A stretch of 31,556 nucleotides of DNA from Desulfobacterales bacterium (GTDB lineage: Bacteria; Desulfobacterota; Desulfobacteria; Desulfobacterales; Desulfosalsimonadaceae): the NCBI GenBank assembly GCA_029933295.1, contig JAOZOL010000002.1, positions 1 to 31,556 of the forward strand, written 5' to 3'. Below the pieces are notes generated by a model. The model saw nothing but the letters and a program-made list of their open reading frames with translations. It ran no database searches and was not told the DNA's origin. Position numbers and translations under genes: made by a program. Within the stretch, counting starts at the first letter, position 1. Every line of letters starts with the position of its first letter. Below are positions 1 through 10,097 of this stretch, piece by piece.

Positions 1-426
1 CAACTACATTTAATATGGAGACTCAGTTCGTTGGAAGCTTTTCATGGTAATGAATCACCACTGTATGAGAAAAATAACTTGTTAATCATTTCAAACGGTT
101 GCAGATGAGTTATTTGGAAGTCAACTTTCTATCAATTAAGACTGCTTTTTTGTCGTTGATTAATATCACAATATTGATAATATAATATCAATAAGATAAA
201 AGACTGAAAGACTTTGGATACAGAATATTACCTGAAAATGCACGTTTAATCTTAGATATGTTTTTTTTGTAATATCGACATGACAGATTGATATTTTTTT
301 CCTGATTCTCCGCCACCGTCAACTGTAAACCGTAAACCCGCTATGGCCACAGGTAAAAATACTGATCTTTCAATGATATAAGACAACACAAAAAGATGAA
401 TCTTATAATACATTAATGGTGGAAAG
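1..426. other. AT-rich non-coding left edge with a palindrome
   Basis: I see no credible gene here; the reading frame on the minus strand crossing 252-743 is Phe/Ser-rich and looks like the shadow of the SEC-C gene. The stretch is strongly AT-rich. It contains a perfect 8-bp inverted repeat, TATTGATA (172-179) and TATCAATA (186-193), around a 6-base loop. A TATAAT lies inside it (181-186), with TTGATT at 156-161 at a long 19-base spacing. This could be a weak promoter with an operator-like palindrome about 235 bp before the SEC-C gene, but AT-rich DNA yields such matches by chance. Confidence 0.3.
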
Positions 427-714
427 ATGAAAAAAATATTTGATGGTAAAAAGCCGGCAAAACTCGGCACTGAAAAAAATCCCGCTGTTGTAAATGTACA
501 AACAAAAGAAAGAGTGAAAGAATTAGAATCAGTATTTGAAGAAAACAATTGGAAATATACAATTGAATTGGAACCGGATAAACCAGAAGATATTACAAAC
601 CTGGAAATATTGTTGAATCCAGCAAAAACAAAAATTGCCGAAAAAAAAGTGGGACGCAATGAACTCTGCCCATGTGGGAGCGAAAAAAAGTATAAAAAAT
701 GCTGTGGGAAATAA
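427..714 (+). CDS. SEC-C motif small protein (PBPRA1643-like)
   Basis: A 95-residue protein whose last 22 residues form a SEC-C zinc-binding motif: GRNELCPCGSEKKYKKCC, with the CxC and CC ligands spaced as in the C-terminus of SecA. The N-terminus (MKKIFDGKKPAKLGTEKNPA) and the following Lys/Glu-rich middle resemble the family named SWIM/SEC-C metal-binding motif protein, PBPRA1643 type, which is about this length. The cellular role of that family is not established; a zinc-bound protein or nucleic-acid interaction module is the usual guess. The start is supported by GGTGGA five bases before the ATG. It stands alone, convergent with the addA-like gene at 836, with about 120 bp between them. 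Confidence 0.85.
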   Translation: MKKIFDGKKPAKLGTEKNPAVVNVQTKERVKELESVFEENNWKYTIELEPDKPEDITNLEILLNPAKTKIAEKKVGRNELCPCGSEKKYKKCCGK

Positions 715-835
715 TGAATCAGACAAAAAATATTTTTCACCAATATCCTGCTGCAGCGGAGTTTCCAAGCTTGGGGTTCACAAAAAATAAATTTACATTT
801 TCAAGAGTTGAGGCACGATGATTTTTGATGCCGCT

Positions 836-3800
836 TCACCATTCCCGCCAGCCTCTAAGCTGCGGAAAATAAAGTCCCAACCTGATTTCCCGATCCTCCT
901 TCGCCCTCATGAGTCTTGCATAGGTTTCCATCTGATTCTGGTAGCGCAACTTTTCCCGATCTAAAAATTCATCGGCTGCACCGCCTTTATGCGTGCCGGT
1001 TTTATAATCAATGATCCAGCGGACACCTTCTTCATCAATAAAGGTCCGGTCCAGTTTCACGCTGATGATCTTACCATCTGTCTGGCCGGTTAAGGCATAT
1101 TCGCACGCACCGCCTGTGTGGTCAGATAAAATCCATCGGCCCCGGGCATCGGAAAGGGCGGTTGCCAAAGCGGTTTTCACCGTGGACAAGGCATCTTCTA
1201 TTGTATCCGTACCGATCCCGGACCGTATCAGATCTTGTTTAAACACCGGGGCCAAGGACTCTATACGATCCGCATTCCAAAGAGAAAGCCCCTGTTCGCA
1301 GATCACCCGAAACCAGCGATGCAGGATAATGCCGATCTGACGCACGGCCTCACCTGCCCAGTCAAATTCCGGAGCGCTGTCAATTACTTTAACTTCAGAT
1401 TTTACAACCGGTTTTGATTTTAATGTAACATCTGCCGGCAAATCCGGAAAAAGCGGGATTTGTGCAAACCGTCTTATATACGGCACCACAATCTGCTCCA
1501 TCGGTTCGGCTGGTTCATCAGGCTCATCCGGTCTATCGCCAGCCCCCTGCATCTTATAAAACCGGTCACTCACCGCCGGCCAGAGCTTGTAAAGCAGTGA
1601 TTTTACAAACGGCTGTCTGATTTCATAATTTTTTGAAGACACATAAACACCACCTAAGAGATGGAGCTTTTTTCTAGCCCGCGTTGCTGCAACATAAAGA
1701 AGCCGCGCGTCCTCGAAGGATTGCTTTTCAGCATGAATTTTCTGAATATAATTGTATATTTTATCTTTTTCTGCGCCGGTTTCGGTAATGGGCGCCAGAA
1801 GCAAATCCCTTCGGCCATCTTTTGCCCGTTCAAGCCATTGCAGCAGCTGGGACGGATCAGCCGGCGGTCTTTTTTCAAGGCCGGGCAGGATCACCGTGTC
1901 AAACTCAAGGCCCTTTGCCTTGTGGATGGTCATGATCTGCAATGTTTCATCAGCGTCCTTGTCCGGTCCGGCAAAAAGAAACGATGCCGCATCTTCCAGC
2001 GCCTTAAAATCGGTCAACACGCTGTTGCCCACCCGCTGATCCAGCAAATCCAGAAACACATTAACATCATCAAATTCTGAGTCATTAAACACGCAGGCAG
2101 GGCCGCCCAGAGCCAGCCAAACCCCTTCCACCTGCCGCCGCAGGGGCTTACGGTTTCTGTTTTCAATGGCCGGAAGCAGGACATCCAGGACTGCCGCAAG
2201 CCGCTTTTGTCCGTCACTGCTTAAACCGGAAACACGATCCGGATCGGTCATAAATTCCAAAAGGATTTTATCGGTTAAATTGGCCGAAGCCGCATCCGGA
2301 GCATCAGCCACCAGTTCATACAGATCATTTAACGTCAGGCCGCACCACGGAGCACGCAACACCGCCAGCCAGGCAATCCGGTCAGCCGGATGAGACAAAG
2401 CACGGGTTAATGAAAGCAGATCCGTAATGATGGGCCGGTTATGCAGGGAGTCGATTTCAACAGCATGAAATGTAAGCCCGGCTGCTTTAAGTGCCGGCAC
2501 AATATATTCAAGATGAGCCCGGCTTCTCACCAAAATTGCAATGCTTGCGGCGGGGTCATTTTTTTTCGATTTTTGCACACAGTCAACCACGGCAATTGCT
2601 TCCGCATCCGGATCAGCCGGGATAAACGGATGTATCTCCACCGCCTGTCCGGCCAAAAGGGGATGAAATTCAACAAATGGCGAATAGGCAACCGCGCCGG
2701 TTGTTATATCACCGGTTTCCGGCATAATCTTGAAAAATTTATCATTGACCCAGTCAATGATCCCCTTCTGGGATCTGAAATTCACGGTCAGGGTTAACGG
2801 TTTTAAGTCAATCTGTTTTAAACCCGTTTCCCAGGCGCTTAAAAACAAACCCACTTCCGCTTCGCGAAATGCGTAAATGGACTGCATGGGATCACCCACG
2901 GCAAAAAACGTTCGGCCGTCGCCGGGAACCCAGCCGGCGGTCAGGCGCTCTATGAGTTCATACTGGGTAATACTGGTATCCTGGAACTCGTCCATTAAAA
3001 TATGACTGATCCGGTAATCCAGTGACAAAGAAAGATCCGTGGGATCTTCCGGCTCTCCCAGCGCCTGTCCCGCCCGAAGCGCAATTTCTGCAAAATCCAC
3101 CAGGCCTACTGCCTGAAACACCAGCTTCAGATGCCCTGTGGCAACCTTTAAAATTTCAAACAGCGCCTCCATAATCCGCCACTGATCATCGGTATAGGTT
3201 TTTGGCGGCAGAATCCGAACGCTGTGTAGACGTGCTGCCGTATCATCACCTGACTTAAAGCCAGCTATATAAGCTCTAAAAGCGTCTTTGTTGTCCTTAT
3301 ATACCTGTTTAAGGCGTTTATCGGTCGTGCTGCTCGGCGCTGGAAAACCATTGTATTTGTTTGCGGTTTTGCGCCATTCCCCTTTTTGCGTCAGCAGCAG
3401 GTCAGCTATCCCCAGCCATTTATTAATTTCTGAAGGTGATGTCCCCGGAAGATTGGTTATTTGATCACATTCACAGATCTTGGATCTGGATCCGTCTTTT
3501 TTTAAATTTTCAGCGCCAAACCGTGCCAGGGACAGCAAATTATTCATCCCAGAGCCCTGAAATCGATCTCTTACCTTTATAAGGACATCTGTAATTAAAT
3601 CTCCCAAAGCGGTTTCCAATGCTTCCCGCTGCCGCCGTCCATCAGTTGTATCCACCACATGCCGCAGCCACTGATCCCGTTTGGCCAGCATCCCGGCAAT
3701 CAGATTTTCAATATTTGCCAGATGGTTGTCCAGATGGCGGATCAAATCCTCAATGGCCGGTCGCCATTTTGCACCGGACTCCAGGTCCGCAATCGTGTTT

Positions 3801-4276
3801 GCGGCAGCCTCACGGTAAAGCGCTTCAGGGCGTTCGGTGATTTTAGGCTGGGCTCCGAAGCTTGAAAGAAAAGGCATCTGCCGGGTCAGCCCCGCACACA
3901 AAGAATCAATGGTCTGGATTCTTAACCGGGCGGGATTTTTCGCCAAATGCCATAGTTTGCGCTTATCCCGGATCAGGACGTTTTTAGCCAGCTCCCATGT
4001 CCTGTACTCATGGGGTTCGACCGGCGGGGCGGGGTCCGCACCACGTTCAAGGGCTTTTAAAATCCGGTTTTTCATTTCACCAGATGCCTTGCGGGTAAAT
4101 GTAATGGCAATAATTTCTTCAGGCGCCGCAACCCCTGACAGCAATTTCAGATAGCGCTGGATCAGCAGTTCCGTCTTGCCCGATCCGGCCGGGGCCTGGA
4201 CGATAAACGACTGGGTGGGGTCCAGGGCTTGTTCGCGCTGGGCAGAGTCGGCTATGGGTATAGAATTTTTATCCAT
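836..4276 (-). CDS. addA: AddA-like UvrD-family helicase-nuclease
   Basis: A 1146-residue ATP-dependent DNA helicase/nuclease of the AddA (RecB-like) type, acting in double-strand-break end resection and recombination. The N-terminus carries Walker A APAGSGKT (residues 28-35) followed by the UvrD-like motif AITFTRKASGEMKNRI. The Walker B/DExx box is ILMDEFQDTS. Helicase motifs VGDPMQSIYAFREAE, IMTIHKAKGLEFD and LLYVAATRARKKL follow in the normal order. A C-terminal PD-(D/E)XK nuclease is visible as VKLDRTFIDEEGVRW then IIDYKTG, so helicase and nuclease activity are both expected. It lies downstream of the addB-like gene on the same strand with about 130 bp between them, so the two probably form the two subunits of one complex. 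Length fits the family. The proteobacterial AddA type is my best match rather than RecB, because the partner is AddB-like and no recC is present. Confidence 0.9.
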   Translation of the reverse strand: MDKNSIPIADSAQREQALDPTQSFIVQAPAGSGKTELLIQRYLKLLSGVAAPEEIIAITFTRKASGEMKNRILKALERGADPAPPVEPHEYRTWELAKNVLIRDKRKLWHLAKNPARLRIQTIDSLCAGLTRQMPFLSSFGAQPKITERPEALYREAAANTIADLESGAKWRPAIEDLIRHLDNHLANIENLIAGMLAKRDQWLRHVVDTTDGRRQREALETALGDLITDVLIKVRDRFQGSGMNNLLSLARFGAENLKKDGSRSKICECDQITNLPGTSPSEINKWLGIADLLLTQKGEWRKTANKYNGFPAPSSTTDKRLKQVYKDNKDAFRAYIAGFKSGDDTAARLHSVRILPPKTYTDDQWRIMEALFEILKVATGHLKLVFQAVGLVDFAEIALRAGQALGEPEDPTDLSLSLDYRISHILMDEFQDTSITQYELIERLTAGWVPGDGRTFFAVGDPMQSIYAFREAEVGLFLSAWETGLKQIDLKPLTLTVNFRSQKGIIDWVNDKFFKIMPETGDITTGAVAYSPFVEFHPLLAGQAVEIHPFIPADPDAEAIAVVDCVQKSKKNDPAASIAILVRSRAHLEYIVPALKAAGLTFHAVEIDSLHNRPIITDLLSLTRALSHPADRIAWLAVLRAPWCGLTLNDLYELVADAPDAASANLTDKILLEFMTDPDRVSGLSSDGQKRLAAVLDVLLPAIENRNRKPLRRQVEGVWLALGGPACVFNDSEFDDVNVFLDLLDQRVGNSVLTDFKALEDAASFLFAGPDKDADETLQIMTIHKAKGLEFDTVILPGLEKRPPADPSQLLQWLERAKDGRRDLLLAPITETGAEKDKIYNYIQKIHAEKQSFEDARLLYVAATRARKKLHLLGGVYVSSKNYEIRQPFVKSLLYKLWPAVSDRFYKMQGAGDRPDEPDEPAEPMEQIVVPYIRRFAQIPLFPDLPADVTLKSKPVVKSEVKVIDSAPEFDWAGEAVRQIGIILHRWFRVICEQGLSLWNADRIESLAPVFKQDLIRSGIGTDTIEDALSTVKTALATALSDARGRWILSDHTGGACEYALTGQTDGKIISVKLDRTFIDEEGVRWIIDYKTGTHKGGAADEFLDREKLRYQNQMETYARLMRAKEDREIRLGLYFPQLRGWREW

Positions 4277-4332
4277 TGTTTTAATATTACAGTTTAATCC
4301 GAATAAACCGGAAAAGAATGATTAAAAATTGA

Positions 4333-4353
4333 AAACATCAATGTTGGATGTTT
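4333..4353 (-). terminator. weak hairpin between addB-like and addA-like genes
   Basis: AAACATC (4333-4339) and GATGTTT (4347-4353) form a 7-bp stem with a 7-base loop. Read on the minus strand, in the direction of transcription from addB to addA, a T-rich stretch (TTTTCAATTTTT) follows at once. The stem is AT-rich, so at best this is a partial terminator or attenuator that lowers addA relative to addB. It may also be chance. Confidence 0.25.
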
Positions 4354-4405
4354 ATTCCCCAACTCACTTAAATATATAATAATTAACGCTTACCATTCAC
4401 GATAT

Positions 4406-7102
4406 CTATAGGAAATCAACTTCCCCGATTCGGCACAACGGGCCAAGCTCGCAATACCGACAGCTTTTATTGATTGAAACAGGCATGACCGCCGCATATC
4501 CCTGTTGAATTTCATCAGCCAAAAATTCAATTTTACCCTGCCAGAAATCAATGACTTCCTTAAGAGAGTTAAAATTTTCCATGGGGCTGCGTTTTGCCCC
4601 CGGCCATCCGGCGCAGGGAATAATATCTTCCTCAGCTGCTACTCCAAGGTATGCGGATTTTCCTTTTTTAATCCGGGCAAACACCACTCCGGCCACCGGC
4701 TCATCCACAATAAAGCTGTACAGGGGGAGTTGGGGTTCGGCCATGCGCTCGGTAAACCAGTCGGCAACTTTCGGCTCACCGGTCTTATAATCCACAATCA
4801 CCAGACGACCGTCATCAAGCCGGTCGATCCGGTCGGCATAGGTTTTAAGTTCTATGCCGGCAATGGTGCGTACCAGTTTTTTCTCCCGGTCAATCACCGC
4901 AAACGGAGACCTCTGCCGATCCATTTCCAGCCATTCAAGGAGCAAAGACACCAATCGCTGCTTTTCAATTTCGGTGAATCTGTACGTAAACGTTCGGGGA
5001 TGCTGTGCAGCCATGTCTGAAACGGCCCTGCCAACGGCTTTTTGAACATCTGATGCAAGGTCTTTGCACGATTTTGCCATCAGCCGGCCATGTGTCTTTA
5101 TTTCCTCCCAGAAAAATTCCAGCGCATGATGAACCAGGGTGCCCCTGTTTCTGTTATTTAAACCCGAATCCGGTGATTCAATCGGCCGGGCGTTTAATCG
5201 GTATCCGGCAAACGCTGAAAACGGACAGGCTGCCTGGGCCTTGATCAAGCCGGTCCCGCCGCTGACATGGACTTGGGTGCCAACCGGCGGGCCATGATGA
5301 TCCGTTATCTGTTCAAACTCAATATTTTTAAACAATTGAATCCACCAGTGGGCTTTAGTCTGGTCCGTTTTTACCGGTTTAAGGTGAACAATTAACGGAC
5401 TGGGCATCAACATTGTTTCCCCGTCTTTGACCGGATAACTGACAACCACATCTTTTGCAGCGCCCAGCAAACGACGGGTTATTTGACGGGCAAATTCAAA
5501 TTCCCGTTCCGGTGAGGCATGCAATACATTGTACTTTTGCTGCACCCAGATGGGCAAAAACGGATTGGGCCGGGAGGGGAGCGGCCAGTTATCACAGTTT
5601 AACCCCATGATCCACACATGATCAAATTGTTCCCCGACAGCTTCCAGCATTCCCATGATCTGAACCGGCACATCGTCTGTTTCCGGCTGAAAAATTATGT
5701 CTGCAAGCATTTTCGTTAAATCAGCAACCGCAGTCTTTATATCCATTTCCCCGGCCATACCATCTAATGCCGCAAACTGATAAAGGGCTTCGTTCCATGC
5801 GGTTACAGTTTGATATTCTTCACTTGAAAGCGTCCGATCTCCTGCCCAGCCCAGGGTATTAAGCAAACGGGAAAAGTCCTTTGCCCAGCCTGATGGAAGC
5901 TGACGGCCCCGCAGTTCTTTAAGCATTGCCTGAAACCGCTTCAGGCGATCATGTAAAACCGGACAAAAAACACCCGGATGGTGATGCCGGCCCCCATGGT
6001 TTGCGCAGAAGTAAATCAGTGCGGAAACAGGTATGTCGGTTTCATTGTTTTCCCGGATCATAGCGTCTAAAATCGACCGGTTTGCAAGTTCGCTTCGGCC
6101 CCCTGCCAGAAACGGGGACCGTAAAAACGCACTGTACTGATCAACTTTAAACGATCTGCATGCAAACTGTAAAATCAACAGGGCAGCACTTACAACCGGA
6201 TATTCCGAAAGTGGCTGTCCCAAAGAAATATTGAACAAGCGGTTACCTGTATTTTGCGGGGATAATGATTTGGACGGGTGAAATACATCATCAAAGACAC
6301 GGATTAACGCCGGGCGAAAATTCTGCAAATCAGGTACGATCACCCCGATTCTTCCTTCAATATTTTCTTCCAGGCACGCCCTGGCCCATCTGGCGGCAAC
6401 ATTAATTTCCGTATCCGTATCCGCCAGTTCACACCTTTTCGCATGATGAGAATGATCGGGCCCGTCAAGGCAAAATATCTCTGAACCGGCAGCTTGCATC
6501 TTTTCAAGCAAAGATAACCGGCAAGGTGACAATTCATCAAATCCGGCCATGATCATCTGTTCGGGTGGCCTGATCATATCTGATTCAAAAAAATTACCCA
6601 CCGCATCCGACAGACCCGCATTGTCCTGCCACCCGTTTTCCTTACAAATTGCTTCAAATTGGCCGGCCCACCCTATAAATGCGGCTGTATCTTCGGACGG
6701 CGTCTGCGCCAATTCGGAAAACGGCAACTGCCACTCTTTACAGATCTCCCATGCCCGCATCACCGCCTTTGCGGTTTCTGCGACCTGAAGCAGGCTGTGG
6801 CCTGATTCTGAGTTTTGAATAATCTGCTCCCAAACATACAGTTCCTGGGCAGGAGAAATCAGAACCGGCAATAATATTTTGTTTTCACTATAAACGGTGT
6901 AAAATGCCTGATCATAGACCCGACAAAGCCATGGGGAAAAAGGTATAATATCCGGTGATTCCCAGACGCTTTTCCCGGCGTTCACCTGATGTTGGTTGAA
7001 TCGGATGGTTAAAGACCGTGACAGACGCCTGTTCACTGTGATCAGGGTTGCACCTTTGGCAAGCTGGTCTGATATCTTTTCTTTACTTATGGTCTTCAGC
7101 AT
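4406..7102 (-). CDS. addB: AddB-like PD-(D/E)XK nuclease with Fe-S staple
   Basis: About 898 residues from the favoured start. This matches the AddB-like family called probable DNA repair protein, the partner of AddA-type helicase-nucleases. The N-terminal part (LITVNRRLSRSLTIRF) is the conserved beginning of this family. The C-terminal third holds the nuclease: RNRGTLVHHALEFFWE, then KTYADRIDRLDDGRLV and IVDYKTGEPK. Cysteines around it fit an AddB/Cas4-type [4Fe-4S] staple: one in QAACPFSAFAGYRL and three in SCRYCELGPLC at the end. The frame stays open to an ATG at 7246, but those extra 48 residues are AT-rich and unlike the family. Starting at 7102 also leaves about 160 bp for divergent promoters shared with the decarboxylase at 7262. 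No clear ribosome binding site decides between the two starts. Confidence 0.85.
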   Translation of the reverse strand: MLKTISKEKISDQLAKGATLITVNRRLSRSLTIRFNQHQVNAGKSVWESPDIIPFSPWLCRVYDQAFYTVYSENKILLPVLISPAQELYVWEQIIQNSESGHSLLQVAETAKAVMRAWEICKEWQLPFSELAQTPSEDTAAFIGWAGQFEAICKENGWQDNAGLSDAVGNFFESDMIRPPEQMIMAGFDELSPCRLSLLEKMQAAGSEIFCLDGPDHSHHAKRCELADTDTEINVAARWARACLEENIEGRIGVIVPDLQNFRPALIRVFDDVFHPSKSLSPQNTGNRLFNISLGQPLSEYPVVSAALLILQFACRSFKVDQYSAFLRSPFLAGGRSELANRSILDAMIRENNETDIPVSALIYFCANHGGRHHHPGVFCPVLHDRLKRFQAMLKELRGRQLPSGWAKDFSRLLNTLGWAGDRTLSSEEYQTVTAWNEALYQFAALDGMAGEMDIKTAVADLTKMLADIIFQPETDDVPVQIMGMLEAVGEQFDHVWIMGLNCDNWPLPSRPNPFLPIWVQQKYNVLHASPEREFEFARQITRRLLGAAKDVVVSYPVKDGETMLMPSPLIVHLKPVKTDQTKAHWWIQLFKNIEFEQITDHHGPPVGTQVHVSGGTGLIKAQAACPFSAFAGYRLNARPIESPDSGLNNRNRGTLVHHALEFFWEEIKTHGRLMAKSCKDLASDVQKAVGRAVSDMAAQHPRTFTYRFTEIEKQRLVSLLLEWLEMDRQRSPFAVIDREKKLVRTIAGIELKTYADRIDRLDDGRLVIVDYKTGEPKVADWFTERMAEPQLPLYSFIVDEPVAGVVFARIKKGKSAYLGVAAEEDIIPCAGWPGAKRSPMENFNSLKEVIDFWQGKIEFLADEIQQGYAAVMPVSINKSCRYCELGPLCRIGEVDFL

Positions 7103-7261
7103 TGAATTATTGCAAACAGTTGTGAATGAGTTATTTGGGAGGCTACAGGAATTAATTGACTTTTTAATTTTTTGATGATCAAACAGCCTGTTATAAAGTA
7201 AACGATATAAATAAATTTGTAAATAATCAACCATAGGGTTCGTCAAATAATTTAAAAAGCA

Positions 7262-8905
7262 ATGGACAAAAAAACAATCATACAGACCCAGTCTGATCTT
7301 GTTGCGGATTGGGACACATTGTTTCGGGTCTTTATACGACCGGAAGGGCAGGCATCCCGTGCCACGCTGATCAAATACATGGATCGGATACTCTACGGTC
7401 TTAATGATTTTTTAAAAAAGCATGTGGGCATCACCGAGGCGAAAAGCTTAAAGGATCTTTCTGAAAAATTCACCGGCACCATTATCAGTGACAATCCGGA
7501 AAAAAAACTCGCTGATGTGATTACCTGCCTGATTGAAGATATCGCCCCCCATGCGGTGAACGTTGCCTCGCCTTATTTTATCGGCCATATGACATCCGCG
7601 ATTCCGTTTTTCATGGTTCATCTCAAAACCATTGTCACGGCGTTAAACCAAAATGTCGTGAAACTTGAAACATCCAAGATCGTATCCGTTATTGAAAAAC
7701 AGGTCATCGCTAAAATTCATCGGATGATTTATAATCAAGACGACGCCTTTTATCAAACCCATGTTCAGAACACGGATACTACCCTGGGAGTATTTGTTGA
7801 AGGCGGTACGACCGCCAATCTTTCAGCCCTGTGGGCCGCCAGAAACGCCGTATTTGCGCCAAAAACCGGCTTTGCCGGCATTGAATCAGAAGGGATTGCC
7901 GCTGCCTTTCGGGCGTATGATGTTGACCGCTGTGTCGTCCTTGTCTCCCGCCTGGGGCATTATTCGCTCAGAAAAGCTGCCGGAATCTTGGGCATCGGAA
8001 ATCAAAATGTGATTGTCCTAGACACGGACAAAAACAACCGGGTCGATATTACAAAGCTGAAACAGATCATCTCGCGGATAGGAAAAGAAAATCCAAAAAC
8101 GTGTATCCTGGCAATTGTCGGAATTGCCGGCGCAACGGAAACCGGAACCATTGATCCATTAGAAGAAATGGCGGAAATTTGCGCCGAGCACCATATTCAT
8201 TTCCATGTGGATGCCGCATGGGGCGGCCCCACCCTTTTTTCCAAACAATATAAACATTTGTTAAACGGTATTCATCTTGCCGATTCAGTCACCATTGACG
8301 GGCACAAACAGTTTTATATGCCCATGAGCTGCGGCATGCTGTATTTAAAAGACCCGAAAAAACTGGATGTCATTGCCTATTATGCGCATTACGTCAATCG
8401 CTGGGGGTCTGTGGACCTGGGAATTAAAACGCTACCAGGGTCCAGGGAAGCCAACTCGTTAATACTGGACTGTGCTTTAAAAATTATGGGCGCAAATGGA
8501 TACGCACTGCTTATTGATCACGGGATTGAAACCGCTGCCGCATTTGCCCGGGAAATAAACAAAAGAGACAGCTTTCAATTAATGACGCCGCCGACACTCA
8601 ACATTCTCACTTACCGGCTCTGTCCTGCGGCCATACAAAACAAACTGAATACCGCCGATAAAACCCAGCGACAGGGAATCTGTGAAAAACTTAATGTTAT
8701 CAACCAGAGGCTCCAGCGGATTCAGCGCGAGGCTGGTTCAAGTTTTGTTTCACGGACAACCCTGCTGCGCGATAACAACCCGGACGACAGCATTGTCGTT
8801 TTGCGGACCGTCATCATGAACCCCATGACAACAATCTCTATCTTAAATGAAATCCTCGATGAACAGGAAGAGATATTTGAAACGCAGTTAAAGGCTCTGT
8901 TGTAA
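7262..8905 (+). CDS. panP: PLP-dependent aspartate 1-decarboxylase (PanP-like)
   Basis: A 547-residue group II pyridoxal-phosphate decarboxylase. The substrate-site region ASPYFIGHMTSAIPFFM, the FVEGGTTANLSALWAARN segment, the PLP-contacting HVDAAWGG and the lysine in TIDGHKQFYMPMSCG (K349) are all present, so the enzyme looks intact. The closest family I recognise is the pyridoxal-dependent aspartate 1-decarboxylase (PanP), which supplies beta-alanine for pantothenate and CoA in bacteria lacking pyruvoyl PanD. Glutamate decarboxylase or another amino-acid decarboxylase remains possible. It is transcribed divergently from the addB-like gene. No good Shine-Dalgarno precedes the ATG, but conserved-looking sequence begins directly after it. 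The gene ends about 35 bp before a foldback repeat. Confidence 0.85.
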   Translation: MDKKTIIQTQSDLVADWDTLFRVFIRPEGQASRATLIKYMDRILYGLNDFLKKHVGITEAKSLKDLSEKFTGTIISDNPEKKLADVITCLIEDIAPHAVNVASPYFIGHMTSAIPFFMVHLKTIVTALNQNVVKLETSKIVSVIEKQVIAKIHRMIYNQDDAFYQTHVQNTDTTLGVFVEGGTTANLSALWAARNAVFAPKTGFAGIESEGIAAAFRAYDVDRCVVLVSRLGHYSLRKAAGILGIGNQNVIVLDTDKNNRVDITKLKQIISRIGKENPKTCILAIVGIAGATETGTIDPLEEMAEICAEHHIHFHVDAAWGGPTLFSKQYKHLLNGIHLADSVTIDGHKQFYMPMSCGMLYLKDPKKLDVIAYYAHYVNRWGSVDLGIKTLPGSREANSLILDCALKIMGANGYALLIDHGIETAAAFAREINKRDSFQLMTPPTLNILTYRLCPAAIQNKLNTADKTQRQGICEKLNVINQRLQRIQREAGSSFVSRTTLLRDNNPDDSIVVLRTVIMNPMTTISILNEILDEQEEIFETQLKALL

Positions 8906-8939
8906 CCTAAACTTGACAATCTCGTAAAAAAAGTGCCCG

Positions 8940-9066
8940 GATGGCTAAGTTAAAAGTTCCATATACAAGGCGTAGTGATTTTTCAGGCAAGAAATCATAC
9001 ATGTAGTATATTGAGTGGCTGAAAAATCAATATAACGCAGTAGATGGGACTTTTAACGACGCCATC
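8940..9066. repeat. foldback repeat, GATGGC family, copy 1
   Basis: A 127-bp imperfect inverted repeat that starts GATGGC (8940-8945) and ends GCCATC (9061-9066). The left arm runs GATGGC, then GTTAAAAGT, then CAAGGCG (8966-8972) and GATTTTTCAG. The right arm, read on the other strand, gives GATGGC, GTTAAAAGTCCCATC, GCGTTATA and GATTTTTCAG. It lies between the convergent decarboxylase and thioesterase-like genes, and its right end overlaps the TGA stop (9065-9067) of the latter. As RNA it would form a long hairpin from either strand, so it may act as a two-way transcription end. It has no coding capacity and resembles a MITE. A copy of the same family is at 14564-14689. Confidence 0.75.
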
Positions 9067-10030
9067 AAGCCCGCTCCCGGACAACGGCAAAGGCCTTTCG
9101 TGTAAGGTCTTCAGGAATAAGTTCTTTTTCCATCTGATCGGTGAGGGATGCCATGGCAACCCACTGCCCCGAAGACTTTATAACAACTTCAAATGACCCA
9201 TCCCCTCGCATCACCGCAGCACAACCGGATGCCCAAAACATCATCCGCTTGTCAATACGTCCCATGACTTTTTCGCCCCGTCCGAAAAAAACCAGTTTCT
9301 CATTTATATTGATTTTTCTTTTCAGCGTGTAGTTAAGGCGGACGGAAACACCCCCGTTTGCCGAGGCGAAAAACCCACCCCACCCCATGGTTTCATCAAG
9401 GATGGCAAGCAGGCCGATTGGATGCATAAAGCCATCCTTCTCGAACAGATAAATCGTATCTTGATCTTCATCCTTAAACCCGGCAAACGCGCACACGATA
9501 TTTCCGTGCGGACTTTTCCAGAGATGAAACTGTCTTTTTAAGCCCGGCAGGGTTCGTTTAACACCGCAGACAAAACAATTCCGATAATAGGGAAGATGAT
9601 CCAGCGCACCCTCAATACCGGCAAAATTCTCCGGCACATAAGAACGGGGATATTCGTCTGCTTCCGGGATAGCATTCCCGACGCTGATATCGCCGGTAAT
9701 ATAAGGCATGGCCGCATTTTTAATCGATACGCGGCCGGATATTCCAGATTCCGTGGGCACCACATCAACACCAACCTGGTCTCCAACATGGGCTTCAGCA
9801 CCTCCCATTCGGAAACTACAATGAACCGGATACCTTAATTCCCCGTTGTCAGCACAGTTTGCAAAACCCGCAGCAAGTTCCATGATGGAGCCCATACCGA
9901 TACCTCCGTGGGGAATACCGACCCAGCCTTCTTTGCTCAAATCCATGACAAAAGAAGCCGAAACCTTCGCTCCTTCTTTTTTGATTTCGGAATCTTGAAA
10001 CAAAAAAAAATGAACAAAGTTATCTGTCAT
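9065..10030 (-). CDS. double-hotdog thioesterase-like protein
   Basis: About 321 residues with two hotdog-like halves. The first half has GWVGIPHGGIGMGSIMELAAG, with the HGG and following helix typical of acyl-CoA thioesterases. The second half opens with the PaaI-type signature NCFVCGVKRTLPGLKRQFH. It continues through PIGLLAILDETMGWGGFFA, the DE-containing helix of the fold, and GGVSVRLNYTLKRKI. Hydrolysis or binding of a CoA thioester is therefore likely; the substrate is unknown. I start at the ATG at 10030 because GGGGGGTG sits four bases upstream; the frame extends to 10072 without such a site. The gene is downstream of iorA-iorB on the same strand, about 210 bp away, suggesting arylacetyl-CoA as a substrate (inference). 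A foldback repeat overlaps its stop codon. Confidence 0.7.
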   Translation of the reverse strand: MTDNFVHFFLFQDSEIKKEGAKVSASFVMDLSKEGWVGIPHGGIGMGSIMELAAGFANCADNGELRYPVHCSFRMGGAEAHVGDQVGVDVVPTESGISGRVSIKNAAMPYITGDISVGNAIPEADEYPRSYVPENFAGIEGALDHLPYYRNCFVCGVKRTLPGLKRQFHLWKSPHGNIVCAFAGFKDEDQDTIYLFEKDGFMHPIGLLAILDETMGWGGFFASANGGVSVRLNYTLKRKININEKLVFFGRGEKVMGRIDKRMMFWASGCAAVMRGDGSFEVVIKSSGQWVAMASLTDQMEKELIPEDLTRKAFAVVRERA

Positions 10031-10097
10031 AATACACCCCCCAAATGATAGACCATTGGGACTTAATGTCATTAACTTAAGAAATTTTTTAAAAATG

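Noticed and set aside
252..743. Open frame of 163 codons on the minus strand over the SEC-C gene
   Set aside because: Phe/Ser-rich composition, no family features, and it lies antisense to a clearly recognisable gene with a ribosome binding site.
7103..7246. N-terminal extension of the AddB-like protein
   Set aside because: AT-rich, unlike the family, no ribosome binding site at 7246, and it would leave almost no space for the divergent decarboxylase promoter.
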